This document shows positions 1 to 17,536 of a DNA stretch of 64,000 nt, one piece after another. Both the position numbers and the translations under genes were made by a program. Each line of letters begins with the position of its first letter. Position 1 is the first letter of the stretch. The notes below the pieces were generated by a model. It was not told the DNA's origin. It was given only the letters and a program-made list of their open reading frames with translations, and searched no databases. This stretch comes from Chrysomallon squamiferum (lineage: Eukaryota; Mollusca; Gastropoda; Neomphalida; Peltospiridae). The stretch spans positions 17,908,440 through 17,972,439 of the forward strand of contig CM022677.1 in NCBI GenBank assembly GCA_012295275.1, read 5' to 3'.

Positions 1-2984
1 GTAGTAGCTTGTCTCTGAGACCAGGGCAGAGTTTTGTGTTCTTCTTTTCACTGCAGAAAAATCTTCAGAATCAGAGTCAGGATGGTTAATGACAAGGCAG
101 GAGATAGAGTAAATCCCTCTTGAGTGACTCTTTTTGGGAAGAGAAAAAGAAACAAAAAAAAAAAAAAAAAAAAAAGGAATGAAGAAAGAAAGAAAAAGAA
201 AGATACAGAATAATGTAGAGTTGTTGAGGAAATTGGGGAAATGGTTGTTTGTGGGGGGGGAGTTCAGAGAGGAGGTGGGAGTTGGGGAGTAGGGGGATGA
301 AGATACTGGGGGGATGGATTGGAGGAGGATTAAGAGAGATACAGCTACCCAACAGCCTCAACAAATATATAGGTAAAAAATAAATTAAAATAAACAAATA
401 AAAAGTGAAAAAGGAACTGATTAGAAATAGACAGAAAAAAGAAAAAAAAGAAAAAAATGAAGATGCGAGTATGGGGCAAAAGAGAAAACAACAGAAAAAT
501 AGAATCAAAGACAATGAGAGAGGGAGAGAGGGAGAGATGGAGAGAGAGAGATGGAGAGAGAGATGGAGAGAGATGGAGATAAAACTGAAGAGAGATAGAT
601 AGGTAGATATGAAAAGAAGTAGGAAAAAATAAAAGACAGAATTTACAGCAGTACAAGAAAGATGCACACCTACATACAGAGATGAAACACAAACACACAC
701 ACACACAGACAGACAGACAGACAAAGTCCACACATGCACATGGACACACAGGGCAAACTATCCAGTCTCACTCCATTATTCTAATCTTCATCAGGAAAAC
801 TACCTCTCTGACATTCCCATCACCGTGTTTTTCGGAATCGATAATTATAATTTTTATTTATTCTTGTGTACATAACACGAAGCCGACCAGATTAATTATT
901 AATGTGTTGTCGTAGAGTATAGCAAAAAAATAAAATAAAATAAAATAAAAAATAAATATAAAAAATCTCTGTTCGTGCAGGTGATTGTGAGTATCTTTAT
1001 TACTCACTGCCTCGTTTTGAGATCAATACAAGAATTTTTTTTTAAATTATTATTATTATTATTATTATTTTTTGTTTTTACACTATACCACTTGAGTGCA
1101 TTGTAATAATGTACTTTTGTTAATGTCACTTTTATTGTGTCAAAATTTTTTGTAATATTTTATTACTCAAGATTTTTTTTATTTTTTTTTATTCGTTAAC
1201 AAAGAGGAATTTTTAATTGTTTTCTCTTGTTATTTTTTGTTTTACATTTTTTGGTTTTGATGGGAGAGAAAACAAAAAGAGGATGTTTTATTATGCATTG
1301 TTTATTTGGTAACAAATATTGATTATTATTATTCATTATTGTTTCTGAAAAGTTATTTTGTGAGAAAAAAAAAAAAAGTATGTTTTATTATGTATTCTTT
1401 ATTTGTTAACAAAGATGGATTTTACTGTTATCGTTTCAAAATTTTTAATGTTGATCTTTCTGTTTCAAAACCTGTTACTTAAATATTTACATTTTTGTGA
1501 ATGATTTTATTTTACTTTATTCCATAATTCACTTACCTGTCTTGTATAATCTATCTTTCTATCTAAATGTTTATTCGTATTTCTTTACACAGGTATATAT
1601 CAATCTGGCTTTACCTACCTACCTAGCTTTTTCTAGATCTTAATTTATCTATCAATCTTCACCTACCTATCTTCCTGTGTGTGTCATTACCTATCTTTAT
1701 ATCAATCTACCTATCTATCTACTTATCTACATATCTACTAACCTGGGTTTTTTTTTGCATGTCTGTCTATCCATCTATCTATCTGTATGTCTGTCTGTGT
1801 ATATAAAATAAAAGATTTCTTTAAAAAAAAATCGAAAAAAAAAACAACTCCTGAAAGCATTTAGCAATTATAGATCATAAGTCATAAGTTTCATTGAGTG
1901 CCTTTGGTTGAAAGTGGTTTCATTTTTAAAAAAAATAAAAATATAATAAAAAAAAATGAAAATCGAATATTTATTATTATTATTATTACTTTTTTTTTTT
2001 TACTTTTAATTTATTTGAAGTCAGTTTCCATAGAATCTTTCTGTCAGCTTTATGGATTATTTTAAATGAATGTTTTTTTTTTTTTTTAGGTGATTTTATT
2101 ATTTGCTGTGTTTATTTTTTTTAGTTTTGTTTTTGTTTTTGTTTTTTCAAGAGAATAAACTAAAGATAAACCTAATTAAAGGAACATAAAATGTCTTTTA
2201 AGATTTCAAACTTAAGATTATTCTTTCCATTAACCAATCAATGGAAATAACATAGTTTTTCTTTCTTTCCTTTTTATATACATATTTTCTTTAACTTTTG
2301 TACTTTATTCCTTTCATTCCTTCCTCTTTTTTTATTTCTCTTTCTCAAACTACTGATTACAGATGCTTTCTTTCTTTCTGTTTTTTTAAAATGGTTTTGA
2401 TCAAATTCTCAATCAGAATGAAACAGGAATGTCGAAGCAATTTATTAGTTGTTTATTTTGCACGGATTTCGAAGTTTTTGGTGTTCGACAAAATTTCATT
2501 TCTTTTTTTTTTTTCCCTTTCTTTAATTCTATTTGCTTTCTCCATTATCTTTTTATTCTTTTCCACTTCTTCTTTCTCTCTCTCTCTATCTTTGTATTCC
2601 TCTGTTTTTGTTTTGTTTCTTCAGTATTCTTTCTATTTCTCTCTTCATCTCTTTTCTGCTCGTTTTCTCTCTCTCTTTATTTTCTGTAACCTTGTGTCAT
2701 TATCTCTATCATTCTTTTTCACTGTTCTCTTTATCACTCCATCTTTCTCTTCTTTTCTGTCATTCTTTTTTCTATCTTCCTCATTATCCACTTCTTTTAT
2801 GATCTATTTTCTGCTTCCTATTGTTTTAAAATCTTCTTTTCCGTTTCTTTCATCTGTTTCTCCCATCTTACTCTCTCATTCTATCTTTTTCTTGTTATCT
2901 ATTTCTTTTATCTTTTTATCCATCTTACTTTCTTTTTCTCTGTATCTCATTATCTGTTTATCTCTCCATCATCCTGCCTCAATC

Positions 2985-2986
<2 letters not shown>
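1..2986. other. Non-coding, repeat-rich flank
   Basis: Contains poly-A (about 154-175), a purine-rich GAAA/GAGA run (176-600), short (AC)n/(GACA)n at about 687-724, TTA repeats near 1045-1065, a degenerate (CTAT)n/(TATC)n stretch (about 1545-1800) and T/C-rich DNA from 2260. Long frames here are Ser/Leu/Phe-rich microsatellite translations. I see no gene. Confidence 0.7.

Positions 2987-3080
<94 letters not shown>
2987..3080 (+). repeat. (TC)n microsatellite
   Basis: Nearly pure CT dinucleotides with one interruption at about 3050. It is pyrimidine-rich on the sense strand of the RBPMS-like gene. Confidence 0.97.
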
Positions 3081-3082
<2 letters not shown>

Positions 3083-4618
3083 AACAACAAAACCAACTCC
3101 ATCAATCAACAAAACTGAAGATGTAAACACAAATGTTGTGAAAAGCAACTAAATTTCTTTTCTTTTGTTCCTTCTTCGTTTTTCTAAAATGTCAAAAGAA
3201 AACAGCGAAAAAAAACACATAAAAAATTAAATAAATCCAAGATCTACACAGAAAAGAGTTTTCAGTAATTATTCTCAACATATCAATCAGCTGCTACATT
3301 TTCTCAGTGTCGAGTTTTTCATCAGTTTTCTAAAGAAGATTTCGTAAAACTCATTTATTCATAAATAAACCGAAGAACTAAAAAAAAAAAGAAAAAAAAA
3401 AAAAAAAAAAAATTAAGAAATTAAAAACAAAAATAAAATTAAAATTAAAAAAATTAAAAATAAAAATATAATCAAAATTAAAAAATTAAAAATAAAAATA
3501 TCACAAAAATTAAAAAAATTAAAATTAAAATTATAATAAAAAATTAAAAAAATGTTAAAAAATATACATATAGTAAAAACCTCCATTTTTTTTAAAATCT
3601 TTTTTTCAACCCTAGTCCTGAAGATTTATTCACATGATTTGAATAGTCATGTACAGAAAAAGCATGCATTACAATAACACACATTTGAATAACCTCTATT
3701 AATATACAATATATATAACGTGTATGATAATGTTGTGATGTTAACTGTGTGGTTTTCCTATATAAGTTTATTTATTTGTTTGTTTTTAAACAAAATGCTT
3801 ACAAATTAATCTTGATAACAAAATTCAAATTATCTCATGGACTCTTGACAATACGCTTGTAATGCCATACCATTTGTTCAGTGCATAATGCTTATAAAAT
3901 TCACTTCATTACTTAAAGCATGTGGTATGTAATGTCATGCCTATTCTTATAATGCAGTGTTTAGAAGTAACTTGTTGGTTATGTAATTAATATCATGGTT
4001 ATGTTATTACTTTATTGTATAAAATGTGGCCCAGTGGTTTGAAAACACTTGTTTGATGTAAAACTCTGTGGTATGTGACATCCTGTAGTTACTGATTTTG
4101 AAGTCATATTAGGAGAGTGAGATGACAATTTTGATTGTTTCTGTTTTCTTTCTCTCTCTCTCATTCATTCATTCCGTTTCTTCTGATCATCTTTTCTCAC
4201 TTTCTCATTAGTTGAGTGTGTCTTTGTGTATCCAGTTCTTCTCTCTCTCTCTGTGTGTGTCTGTTTCCAATACTTAGCCATTTAGAGTTATATTTTCTTT
4301 AAATATATCCCAGTATCTGATAACACACATAATATATACATAAACTGTGATAAATGTAGTTCTTTTATGTTTTATAAGCTGTCTCAGTATTAGTAAAAAG
4401 TGACATCTATTTATCCATACAATAAGATAACTAGGTTAGGCCAGTACAAATTAAATCATCAGTTTTTTTTTCTTCTTCTTTAATAGCCATTTTTATAAAG
4501 GATTAATAATAAAAAAATTTTACAAGGTGATGGTGATGATGATGATGCTGATAATAAAATAAAACATTTTGCCTTCAACTTCTTTATGCAAATAAATTCA
4601 TATTTTAGTGTTAATTAT
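3081..4618. other. AT-rich non-coding stretch
   Basis: Includes an A/AAATT-rich block (about 3380-3565) followed by more complex AT-rich sequence. No coding signal, RNA gene or transposon was recognised. Confidence 0.6.
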
Positions 4619-5195
4619 GGCCAGACTAAAAAAAATGTATCCTTTTTTATGTATGTCTGTATTTGAAATACTTGTCACTTTCTGAATTTAGAATAAAACA
4701 AAAATGGTGTGAAAAACTCATATTTAATTTCATTTGGCCTTAGTAATAGAGATAAACTGTAAAATATTATAGCAAAATTTTTTCATAATACTTATGGCCA
4801 GGCTGAAAAATATAATATTTGTCACGTTTTGAATTTAGGATAAAGAATGGCATGAAAAACTAATATTTATTTTGGTTTGGTCTTAGTACAGAGATAACAG
4901 TAAATATTATATTTATTTTTAATAATAGTTACAGCCAGACAGGAATATCTGATATTTGTCACCATTTGGATTTTAGAATAAAGAAAGGTACGAAAAGCTA
5001 ATATTTAATTTGTTTTTGGCATTAGTACAGAGGTAACAGTAAATATTATATTTATTTTTGATAATAGTTACAGCCAGACAGGAATATCTGATATTTGTCA
5101 CTATTTGGATTTAGAATAAAAAAAGGTACGAAAAGCTAATATTTAATTTGTTTTGGCCTTAGTACAGAGATAACATTTTTCATAACAATTGTGGC
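4619..5195 (+). repeat. Minisatellite, about 120-180-bp units
   Basis: Four to five diverged tandem units, each with GGCCAG-like start, TAATATTTGTCAC, GAATTTAGAATAAA, AAAAACTAATATTTAATTT and TTAGTACAGAGATAACA. Unit starts lie near 4619, 4796, 4933, 5072 and 5191. The third and fourth units are the most alike, suggesting a recent step. Confidence 0.88.
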
Positions 5196-6801
5196 CTGGG
5201 TGGGGTGGGGCAGAGGCCTTGAGTTTACTCATCCTCTGTTCCTAGTCTGTTGTCAAGCTGGTTGCTAGGAGATGACATCATCCATTTGTTATCTAGTAAA
5301 CTTCTTCTTAAAGGAAATGTTTTTTTTTTTTTTTTTTTTTTTTTTTTGAGATTTTGTTATCTAATTCTGTTTGCAAGAATTTGACTTCAGTCAGATCAAT
5401 ATGACAAGCATTATATATAGACAAAGAAAGACAGAAGGGGGAATGAGAGTGAGAGAGGGAAAAAAGCATACATACGTAGGTACATATGCATTATATATAT
5501 ATATATTTGTTTGTTCATGATTTTTCTTACAAGTCATGTTTATGTATAAATGACTGACACTAATATAAGGCAAATATTTAGAACTGCGTATATACCTTTC
5601 TATACTGGCTGTTTTTTTATTTCTCATATTTACTCTCCATCTTTCTCTCCCTCTCTCTTCATTCTTCCACTTTCTTACTCTCTCTCTGCCCACCTCATTT
5701 TTTCCCTTTATCTGTGTCTCTTGCTCTCTTTTTTCTCCATTACATCTCATTATGGGAATGATTTATATTTTATACACACTCACAGACACACACACATACA
5801 CACACACACACACTCAAACTCACACTCACAGACACACACAGTCACAGACATCATCTTACAGTAACATTGTTTCTAACTGATATATTTTTTGAGTTTATTT
5901 TGTCAAAATATTCATTCATTCATTCATTCATCCCTTTGGGTTTTTTCTCTCAGCCTTTATCCTCTTTCAATCCACTCTTTATTCCTCTGTTTTCCTTGTC
6001 CTTCTGTCTCTCTCTCTCTGTGTCACTGTCTTTCTATTTTCCTTCCTTCGTCAAAATCTCCAAGCTTTTTTTTTTTTTTTTTTTTTCACTCTCCTTAATA
6101 TTTCTTACATCCAACAACCTTTAGATAAATTTCTTTTTCAAAAAAAACCACCACCTACATTTTAAACTTTGTTTTCTTCACCACCATTACTTTGCAGCTG
6201 ATGAGTAATATGTCTGGCCTATATCCCTTTTGTTGTCATCTTCTTTTTTTTTTTTTTTTTTTTTCCAATACAGGGTTGTATCCTTCGTGTTATATGGGTG
6301 GGGTCAAGTGGGTGTGGTCACAGTTTGGTTACAAGTGTTTGTAAAAAGATGAAGTAATGAGAAAATATCAGAGAGTAATGTAATTTGTTGTTGAGTGTTT
6401 ATAAAAAGGGTGTGGTCGTTTTTTTTTTTAATTAAAGGTGCCTGCTATTGTTGTTGTTTATTAATAACATTAGTCTGGTTTAGATCGATGTTAAGTATAA
6501 TTATTATTGTTTCATTTAGTTGTATGTGTATTGTCATAGCCCCGTATATATTTTTATTTGTTGTATTATTTTGTTAATTTTATGCTGGTATTGAACTGAG
6601 GCTTAATATGTATATTTATTTGTGTGTGTGTGTGTCTGTGTGTGTTAATGTGTATATTTATTTTTGCATATCCCAGTGTGTGTGTCTGTGTGTGTGTGTG
6701 TGTGTGTGTTCATACCTGTATTTATTTTTATTAGGTGTATTATTGTTAATTTTATACTGGTAATGAACTAAGGCTTAATGTGTATATTTTTTATTGTACA
6801 A

Positions 6802-6839
<38 letters not shown>

Positions 6840-7378
6840 ATGTGCGTGTGTGTGTGTGTGTGTGCGTGTGTGTGTGTTTATGTTGTATTTATCTATCTAG
6901 TTATCTACACCACACATCTTTGCATGTGACTATGCACACAAACCTCTCATATCTTTTCTCTTATTCATCTGTCTGTCTGTCTGTGTTTATTTCTGTTTGT
7001 CTGTCTCCCTGTTTACCCAGCTAAATTAGTGTACTAACACAAAGTTCAGGCAGATAATAAAAGATCTATAACCCACATGTCCCAGGTACATAAAAAATAT
7101 ATTATGATTAACACTGCACAAAGAACATTCTATATATATATATATATATATATTACTTTATAACTAACTGACAGAGGAAGGTGCGTGCTATCAGCTCGTA
7201 TATACTCAGTACCTGTGTTATACGAATGCTTTATTCTGGGTGTAGTTCAGTTTGTTCTTTTAATTTAACGATAATTGTGTTTTTTAATAAACCTGTGGTT
7301 TATTATTACTTTTTTTTTTTAATTTAATTATTTTGGTTTGAGTTTGTCATTGTTACTTTTTTTTTTTTTCAATTATTA

Positions 7379-7416
<38 letters not shown>

Positions 7417-7689
7417 TTTTTCTAATAATAAGCTGTATATATACTTGATATCATGTTATAACAATGGGTTGGTTATTCTGGGGGTGGGTTAATAGTTTAT
7501 TTCTCTCTTCTTTTGGCTCACTGGGTATTTCTTTCTCAGTGTGTTTCTATTTTATTTATTTTTTTTCTTCAGAAGTTTTTAGCATTTATTTATTTATTCT
7601 TTTTTTTTCCAATTTCCATCCATCTGTGTATAAGTGTGTTAGTCTGTATATTTACTTTCTTGCTCAGTTGCTTCTTTGTAAGTAATAAT
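5196..7689. other. Non-coding with poly-T and (CA)n/(GT)n tracts
   Basis: Contains poly-T at 5321-5347, 6070-6086 and 6244-6264; (CA)n at about 5776-5840; (GT)n at about 6620-6650, 6677-6709, 6803-6878 and 7380-7412; and (TA)n at 7131-7152. No gene was recognised. Confidence 0.65.
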
Positions 7690-7744
7690 TGACTCTCTGT
7701 CTCTCTCTCTCTGCTTCTGTCTCCCTTCATATCATCTTGCTTTA

Positions 7745-7787
<43 letters not shown>

Positions 7788-7996
7788 TTCTGTTTCTCTG
7801 TGTCTCTCTCTCTGTCTGTCTCACTCTTTCTGTTTCTCTGTATCTCTCTCTCTCTCTCTCTCTGTATCTCTCTCTCTCTGTCTTTCTGTTTCTCTGTATC
7901 TCTCTCTCTCTCTCTCACTCTCTCTGTATCTCTCTCTCTGTGTCTCTTTCTGTTTCTCTGTATCTCTCTTTCTCTTGCTCTGTCTCTCTTTCTGTT

Positions 7997-8081
<85 letters not shown>

Positions 8082-8146
8082 GTCTAACTCTTTCTGTTTC
8101 TCTCTCTCTCTCTCTCTCTCTCCCTCCCTCCCTCCCTCCATGTATC
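7690..8146 (+). repeat. Long compound (TC)n array with periodic interruptions
   Basis: About 450 bp of CT repeats with recurring interruptions of the type CTTTCTGTTTCTCTGTATCTC at roughly 40-80 bp, then pure CT (about 8005-8080) and (CTCC)n near 8120. The recurring interruption indicates higher-order tandem duplication within the microsatellite. Confidence 0.93.
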
Positions 8147-9454
8147 TCTCTATATACATAGCTTAACAACACAGCTATGCTTTCGCCCACAGGAACAATG
8201 AATCCTAAAAAAAAAAAAAAAAAAAGAAGAAGAATGTACAATTAATCATAATTAAAGATTCCATGGTCTGACGTAGTCTGCTTTTTTTCAAATCCGCAAT
8301 GGCAGTGGGACCAGCTGCTAACACCGTTCAAATGAGCTCTTCGCGAAAGAAGTTAATCTTAGTGTCACCCAAATGACCAATCGCAATCCATCTTTGGTAA
8401 TTACCAGTTTGAACCGCAAGAAACCAGAAGATTTGAGTGGATTTGTTTTTAGGAGTCTTTTCTTTTTTTTTTTTTTTTTTTTTTAATTTTATTCTACATG
8501 TGGGTGAAAGAGAGTGTTTTAATTACAATTGATAATTTGTCAGCATTGTTGTTGTTGTTGCTGTTGTTGCTGCTGTTGTTGTTGTTATTGTTGCCTGAAC
8601 CTTTGACAATATTTTAAAATAATTTTGTTTTCAGAAAATTAAAATTTGTCTTCTTAGTCATAAATTAAACCAAAAAAAAAAATAAAAAAAATAAAAATAC
8701 AGTTATCAGAACTTGATGCTAAGAACTGATGACAAGATTTTCATATCATAAACTAAATTACTTGAAATAACTGAAATATTTAAAGAAATATTTTGCCTGG
8801 ATTATTACTACCAAAAAACACTTTTTTTTTGGTTTCTTCTGTAAATTATAATTTAATATCTTCACCTAAAAACCAGTTACCAGTATATATACACACCTAT
8901 ATATACTGCAAACAACCTGTGAATAATATTTCTGTCTTTTTAAACTTCACTTGTATTACACAATCAGAACCCTTCCCCTATTAACAAACATTTTTAATTT
9001 TTTTTTTCTTTTGTAAATTTAAACATATCTTCTTTGTCTGAAAATCAGTTAACAGAACGAACCCTCGACTTCGTTTTCATTTTAACACCAGAAACACGAA
9101 ACTTATCTCCCTTGGCTAAAATCAATAGGTTGTCTCGTTAATAAATTGTCTTCCTTTTGTTGTAAAAGAGCAGTTTTCTAACAAAGTCTGTCAGGAGTAA
9201 GATTTCACACTAGTTGTCTGCCAAAAAAAAAAAAAAAATCTGGTATTTCCTGGGTGTGTGTGTGTGTGTGTGTTGTATCAGGTTTATTACATAGGTGTTC
9301 AGGTGATATATGAAGATTCATCTCATTACTAAAGAAAATTATAATAATTGTCTGCCTGTCTAGCTTGGTTTGTTGTGTTATACCATTACATGAATAGCTG
9401 AAAGTTGATATATATATATTTTTTTAAATATTTTAATGATTAGTGCATGTGTGT

Positions 9455-9497
<43 letters not shown>

Positions 9498-9641
9498 AAT
9501 CTCTGTACTTGAAACTGAGTATAAACTGCGGGTATATCTTCATAAAAATGTGTGTTTATGTCAGTCATTCATATGTATGTGTGTGTGCACAAACAGAATA
9601 TATATACACATATACACACACACCACACATACATATATATA

Positions 9642-9677
<36 letters not shown>

Positions 9678-11227
9678 TATATGTATATGTATATGTACAA
9701 TATATTATCTACATAGAAGTACATGACAGTGATACTTAGTTATGTATAACAGGCTTTGGAAAATGCATAATGGTCTCACTAACACATGCTGTGGTATATT
9801 GCATGAAAATGTATGTTAAATTTGTTTTCAACTGATGATGGTCTTTTTCTCTCTCGCACACACACACCCACACCCACACACACTCACATACTCACACACA
9901 CTCACACACACACACACACACATGCACATACACAAACACATGCACACACACACAAACACAAACACACACACACAATTAAAAGACTCATGCCTATGCATTG
10001 GATTAACAAAATGGCCGACAATGACACATTGATAAACCTTTGCTCTGTGATAGGGAATTAAAAGTGTAAATTTTTATTACAATTTTTTTTTTTTTTAAAA
10101 TGTTGTATTTTAAAAAAAAAAAAACCAGTGCTGTTGCTTGGAAAAATCTGTCATCCTAGCCTGCTTATTAAATATTAAGACTTGATTACATTACAAAAAT
10201 TCTCCAGACAATAATGCTGAAATGTCAAACGATAAGGCCTCGGTGACATAAATAGCTTAAACCTGTGTTTTCAGAAATGGTAATTAATTAATATATACTG
10301 TTGTCTTGTTTTATTTTTATTTTAAGTATTGTTTTTATGTTTGTTATTTAATTTTTAGTGATTTTCTCTATCTACTTTTTTAAACAGTAAAAATAAATTA
10401 TATTTTATACAAAATACTACTATAACTATAATGATCAAAAAAGAATAATTTTTTTTTTTAAAGTTTGATGATAGAACTAAAAAATGGTTTCCCAACTTCT
10501 TAACACAGATGTTAATCCGTAGATTTGTCAGTCTGACAGAGAATCTGCATGGGTGCCATCTTAAAGAATGGTGCAATTTACTGCAGGGAATAATACAAAT
10601 GGCAAACATCATAGTTTCTGTGTGTCGATAATGACACTGTGATGGCAATTCTTAACAGTTGATGCTCTTTACAGAAATGGATGGATTTAAAAAAAAAAAA
10701 AAAAGGAATAAAATTAATGGCCGACGTGTGTGTGTGTGTCTGAAAACTGGTGCTTCAGTTTAAGGGAGGGATTTGCTACAAGGAATAAAAGCAAACAGCA
10801 AACACACAGAGACTGCAGCGTCAACATGACAACATCGTTTTGCTGTTTGCATTTGCCACCCAGGCATCGGCATCGGAATTATCGTTCTGTTACTCGGTAA
10901 TTATCAAAATAAACAGATTCTTCCTGGAAACAGAAAAAAGAGAAAAAAGCCCCTAGATGTCTGTTAGTGCTGTGAACAAGGGAAAATATCGATAACGTCG
11001 AAATCAGAGGATACAGAGTGAAGGAGGAGGAGGAGGAGGATAGAGAAACAGGGAGGGAGGGAGAAGGGGAAAGGGATGGACAGGGGGAGGGAGGGAGGGA
11101 AAGAGAAGGAACCAGATGCCCAACCATTTCTCTGTCCTTTTTGGATTAATTCGTGATCAATAATAAAACATTTGCTCTCTTTCTGTTTCTCTCGTTTTCT
11201 CTTGGTCACTCACTCTTCATGCTTTTA

Positions 11228-11229
<2 letters not shown>
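8147..11229. other. Non-coding; complex island at 8165-8450, otherwise repeats
   Basis: The interval 8165-8450 is more balanced in composition and free of simple repeats apart from one poly-A (8204-8224). The rest holds poly-T (8461-8484), (GT)n (9449-9494), (TA)n/(GTAT)n (9630-9690), (CA)n (9855-9975) and a GGA/GGGA purine run (11020-11101). No gene was recognised. Confidence 0.55.
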
Positions 11230-11315
<86 letters not shown>

Positions 11316-11404
11316 TTCAGTTTCTTTCACTCTTCATTCTTTTTCTGTCTCTTTCTCTATCCCTCTCATTCTTGTTTTTCGTTTCTGTCACTGTTTCTCT
11401 CTCT

Positions 11405-11475
<71 letters not shown>
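11230..11475 (+). repeat. Pair of (TC)n tracts
   Basis: CT dinucleotide arrays at about 11235-11312 and 11398-11475, separated by T/C-rich sequence. Confidence 0.95.
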
Positions 11476-14457
<2,982 letters not shown>

Positions 14458-14712
14458 TAAAATAAAATAAAATGAAATGAAACAAAATGAAACGAAACGA
14501 AACGAAACAAAATGAATGAAACGAAACGAAACGAAACGAAACGAAACGAAACGAAACGCGAAAAACGAAACGAAACGAAACGAAACGAAACGAAACGAAA
14601 CGAAACGAAACGAAAAGAAATGAAACAGAATGAAATGAAATGAAATCAAATGAAATGAAACAAAATAAAATGAAATGAAACAAAATGAAACAAAATGAAA
14701 TGAAATAATACT
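14458..14712. repeat. Pentanucleotide array (AAACG)n/(AAATG)n
   Basis: About 250 bp of five-base units. AAATG/AAATA variants lie at both edges and a homogeneous AAACG core at about 14485-14615, so CpG-containing units sit in the middle. Confidence 0.95.
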
Positions 14713-15245
14713 GAGAAACACTGAGAAGAACCAAGAAGACTAAAAAAAAAACCCAGAAAAATGCACACAGACTGACACCAGATGCAATATGAGAGCTGTA
14801 AATTACAAAAAGCTGTCTGCCCATGTATTATTCACAACGCAGAAAGACCCATACGAAGATGGCAATTTCCTCTCGCCACCACCGTCACCTGCAGAGAAAA
14901 TAATGTACAAGTGTCCTTGCTAATTGTAGCCAGACCCAAGTCAACCGGTGGACTCACATTGAGAGAGAAACAGTTTTCCATTTGTTTCTTTATCTAATTA
15001 ACTTTTGTTGCTTTTTGTGTCTATCTCTTTCTCTTTATTTAGTTTTTGGGGTTGGGGTGTGTAGAGTTTATGAGGATAGGTGGAATTAAGAGTCTGTCTG
15101 TGTGTGTGCCTTTGTGTGGTGTGTGTCCACATCTAAATCTCACTCTCTGTCTGTCTGTCTGTCTGTCTCTCTGTGTGTGGACAAAAATTTTATATTTTGT
15201 TAGTGGGTTTTTTCTTGTTATGTGTATATCCATTCAGACCCTGTT

Positions 15246-15305
<60 letters not shown>

Positions 15306-15826
15306 GTATGTATCTATCTATATATATATAATATAAAATGTATGTATCTTTCTCTCATATTTTTTTTATTTCTTTAAATTCTATTACGCTTTCCTACTGT
15401 TCATAATTATCTACTAAACAATGCAAACTCTGAGCCTTAAAGATACAAATAATGATTTTTATATCAGAAAAAGCAAAAGCTAATAGTAATACACATTTAG
15501 TAACATAGAATTAATACGTAACACACTGTGATTTCGTAACACTTTGTTACGCAACAATGCACAGTGTAATACAAAAATAAATTACTTATGCAATAACAGT
15601 GATATGTAACAACATGGAAGTAATACGAGAAAGTAGCCAAATGAAGGGAAATTAACACGTACATGTTAATTATATATTTCATTTTCTCCTTTTCTGATAA
15701 AGGTCAGTAATATTAGAAGGTCTGTTTACTGCAGAGAAACATGGACAGGGCAGGAAATAATTGTAGACAGACAGAAAGAGAGATAGACAGAGTATGAAAA
15801 AGTGCAAGAAAATTGAGAAAGAGAAT

Positions 15827-15900
<74 letters not shown>

Positions 15901-17125
15901 CAGAGAGACAGAGACAGGGGAATAAAGCCAGAGAATACCTGTCTGAGATATATATCTGAAAAGGAAAGAAAAATAAAGTAAATGAGATAGATAAAGGAAA
16001 ACAATTATGTGAGAGAAAGAGAGATGAGGAAAGAATGAAAGAGAGACACAGTACATCTGAGAATAGCAACAGACAGATCAGTCTGTAAAACTGATAATGA
16101 TTTTTCTTGACACACGCATGTACATGCATTTCATACTTTTATGCTCAGAAGCATATATTTACCACATTATCATAAAGTAATTCACTAAAATACAGACTGC
16201 ATTATCATTTAAATTACTTATTATTAATTAAGAATTTTTCAGGTATGGTACGCATGCAACTATGTATGCAAGTACGCAAAAATTGAGTAATATTAACTCA
16301 TATAATTAGGTAGGATACCAGTTAGGTTTGTATGTAGATATATAAAGATTAAGTAATACTAATTTAGATAATTAAAAAAAATACAATTGTAGACATCTCG
16401 TTCTCGCTTCACCTTCACAAATCCCAAAATTGATTTCTTTACAAAAACAACCCTACAAAATCCTAAAAATCTCAACATCTGAGACACACTTTTCATCATT
16501 AATAACATTAATAAAACTCTCCACTTCAGTTTTCTTTTTTTTATTATCGCAACGACATTATAACTGCAACTAACTAACTAACTAACTAACTACCTACTTT
16601 CTTCTCTTTATTATTAAATAAACACACTGACACCAGACACACATATCTGCTATATACGCTATTACTCAAAGTCTAATTACCAACCCATTGATTACAGGCT
16701 GTACATTGTTGGGATGTGTTTGAGACGTTGTATACCGTCTCGTATTACACGGGCAGATGTCACTAACGAGCTCATTGTAATCAAACAACTGATAGAAACA
16801 CACCAGTGAAACGTTTAATTATTTCTCTCTCTCTTCTCTCTCCCCGCCTGTCTGAGTGCGAATTGATTCGAGTCCAGTTATGATTATGTAGACAAAGAAG
16901 TAAAAAATTATGACCGGTGTCTCTCATCTGGTTGCTGTCTGTCTGTTGCTTCGATGATGTTGTACCGATGATGTTGATGCTGTCGGTGCTGTCGTCGCTT
17001 TGATTGATTGGTGTCTCGCGACCGATGATGCGAGTTTGATTGTTTGGAAGTGGAACTTGATGGTGATTGAAAATGTTACAGAAGAAGTTTTGACTGTGAA
17101 ACTTTAGTACTGTGTTCTGTATATT

Positions 17126-17169
<44 letters not shown>

Positions 17170-17481
17170 CTTTCTCTCTCCCTGTGTCTCTCTCTTTCTC
17201 TCTGTGTGTATGTGTCTCTCTCTTTCTCTTGCTTTGTTTCTCTCTCTCAATATATAAATAAAATAAAAGCTTTTTTTCAGGTTCCTCTAGAAAACATCTT
17301 GTCACCACATAATCTAGTTAACAAGTTTTCAAAATAAACCATTTGGTAACTGAACTTGTAATCTACACACTTTTATTTAAAATTCATCATCTTCTTATTT
17401 TTATTTATGTCCAAACATTCAGCTTGGTTTTTTATTTTTTTTTTCTTAGTGACTTAACGTCCAATTTGTTGAAAGTGGTCA

Positions 17482-17536
<55 letters not shown>

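Noticed and set aside
2298-3152. Long open frame rich in Ser, Leu and Phe
   Set aside because: It is a translation of T/C-rich DNA and a (TC)n tract; no domain, no splice context.
7689-8241. Overlapping Ser/Leu and Arg/Glu-rich open frames on both strands
   Set aside because: Both are produced by the same CT/GA array; open frames on both strands are expected for a dinucleotide repeat without stops.
16781-17308. 175-residue minus-strand frame with mixed composition
   Set aside because: Its middle is a translated (TC)n and the rest matches nothing I recognise; no consistent splice sites. The underlying DNA is noted as a complex island instead.
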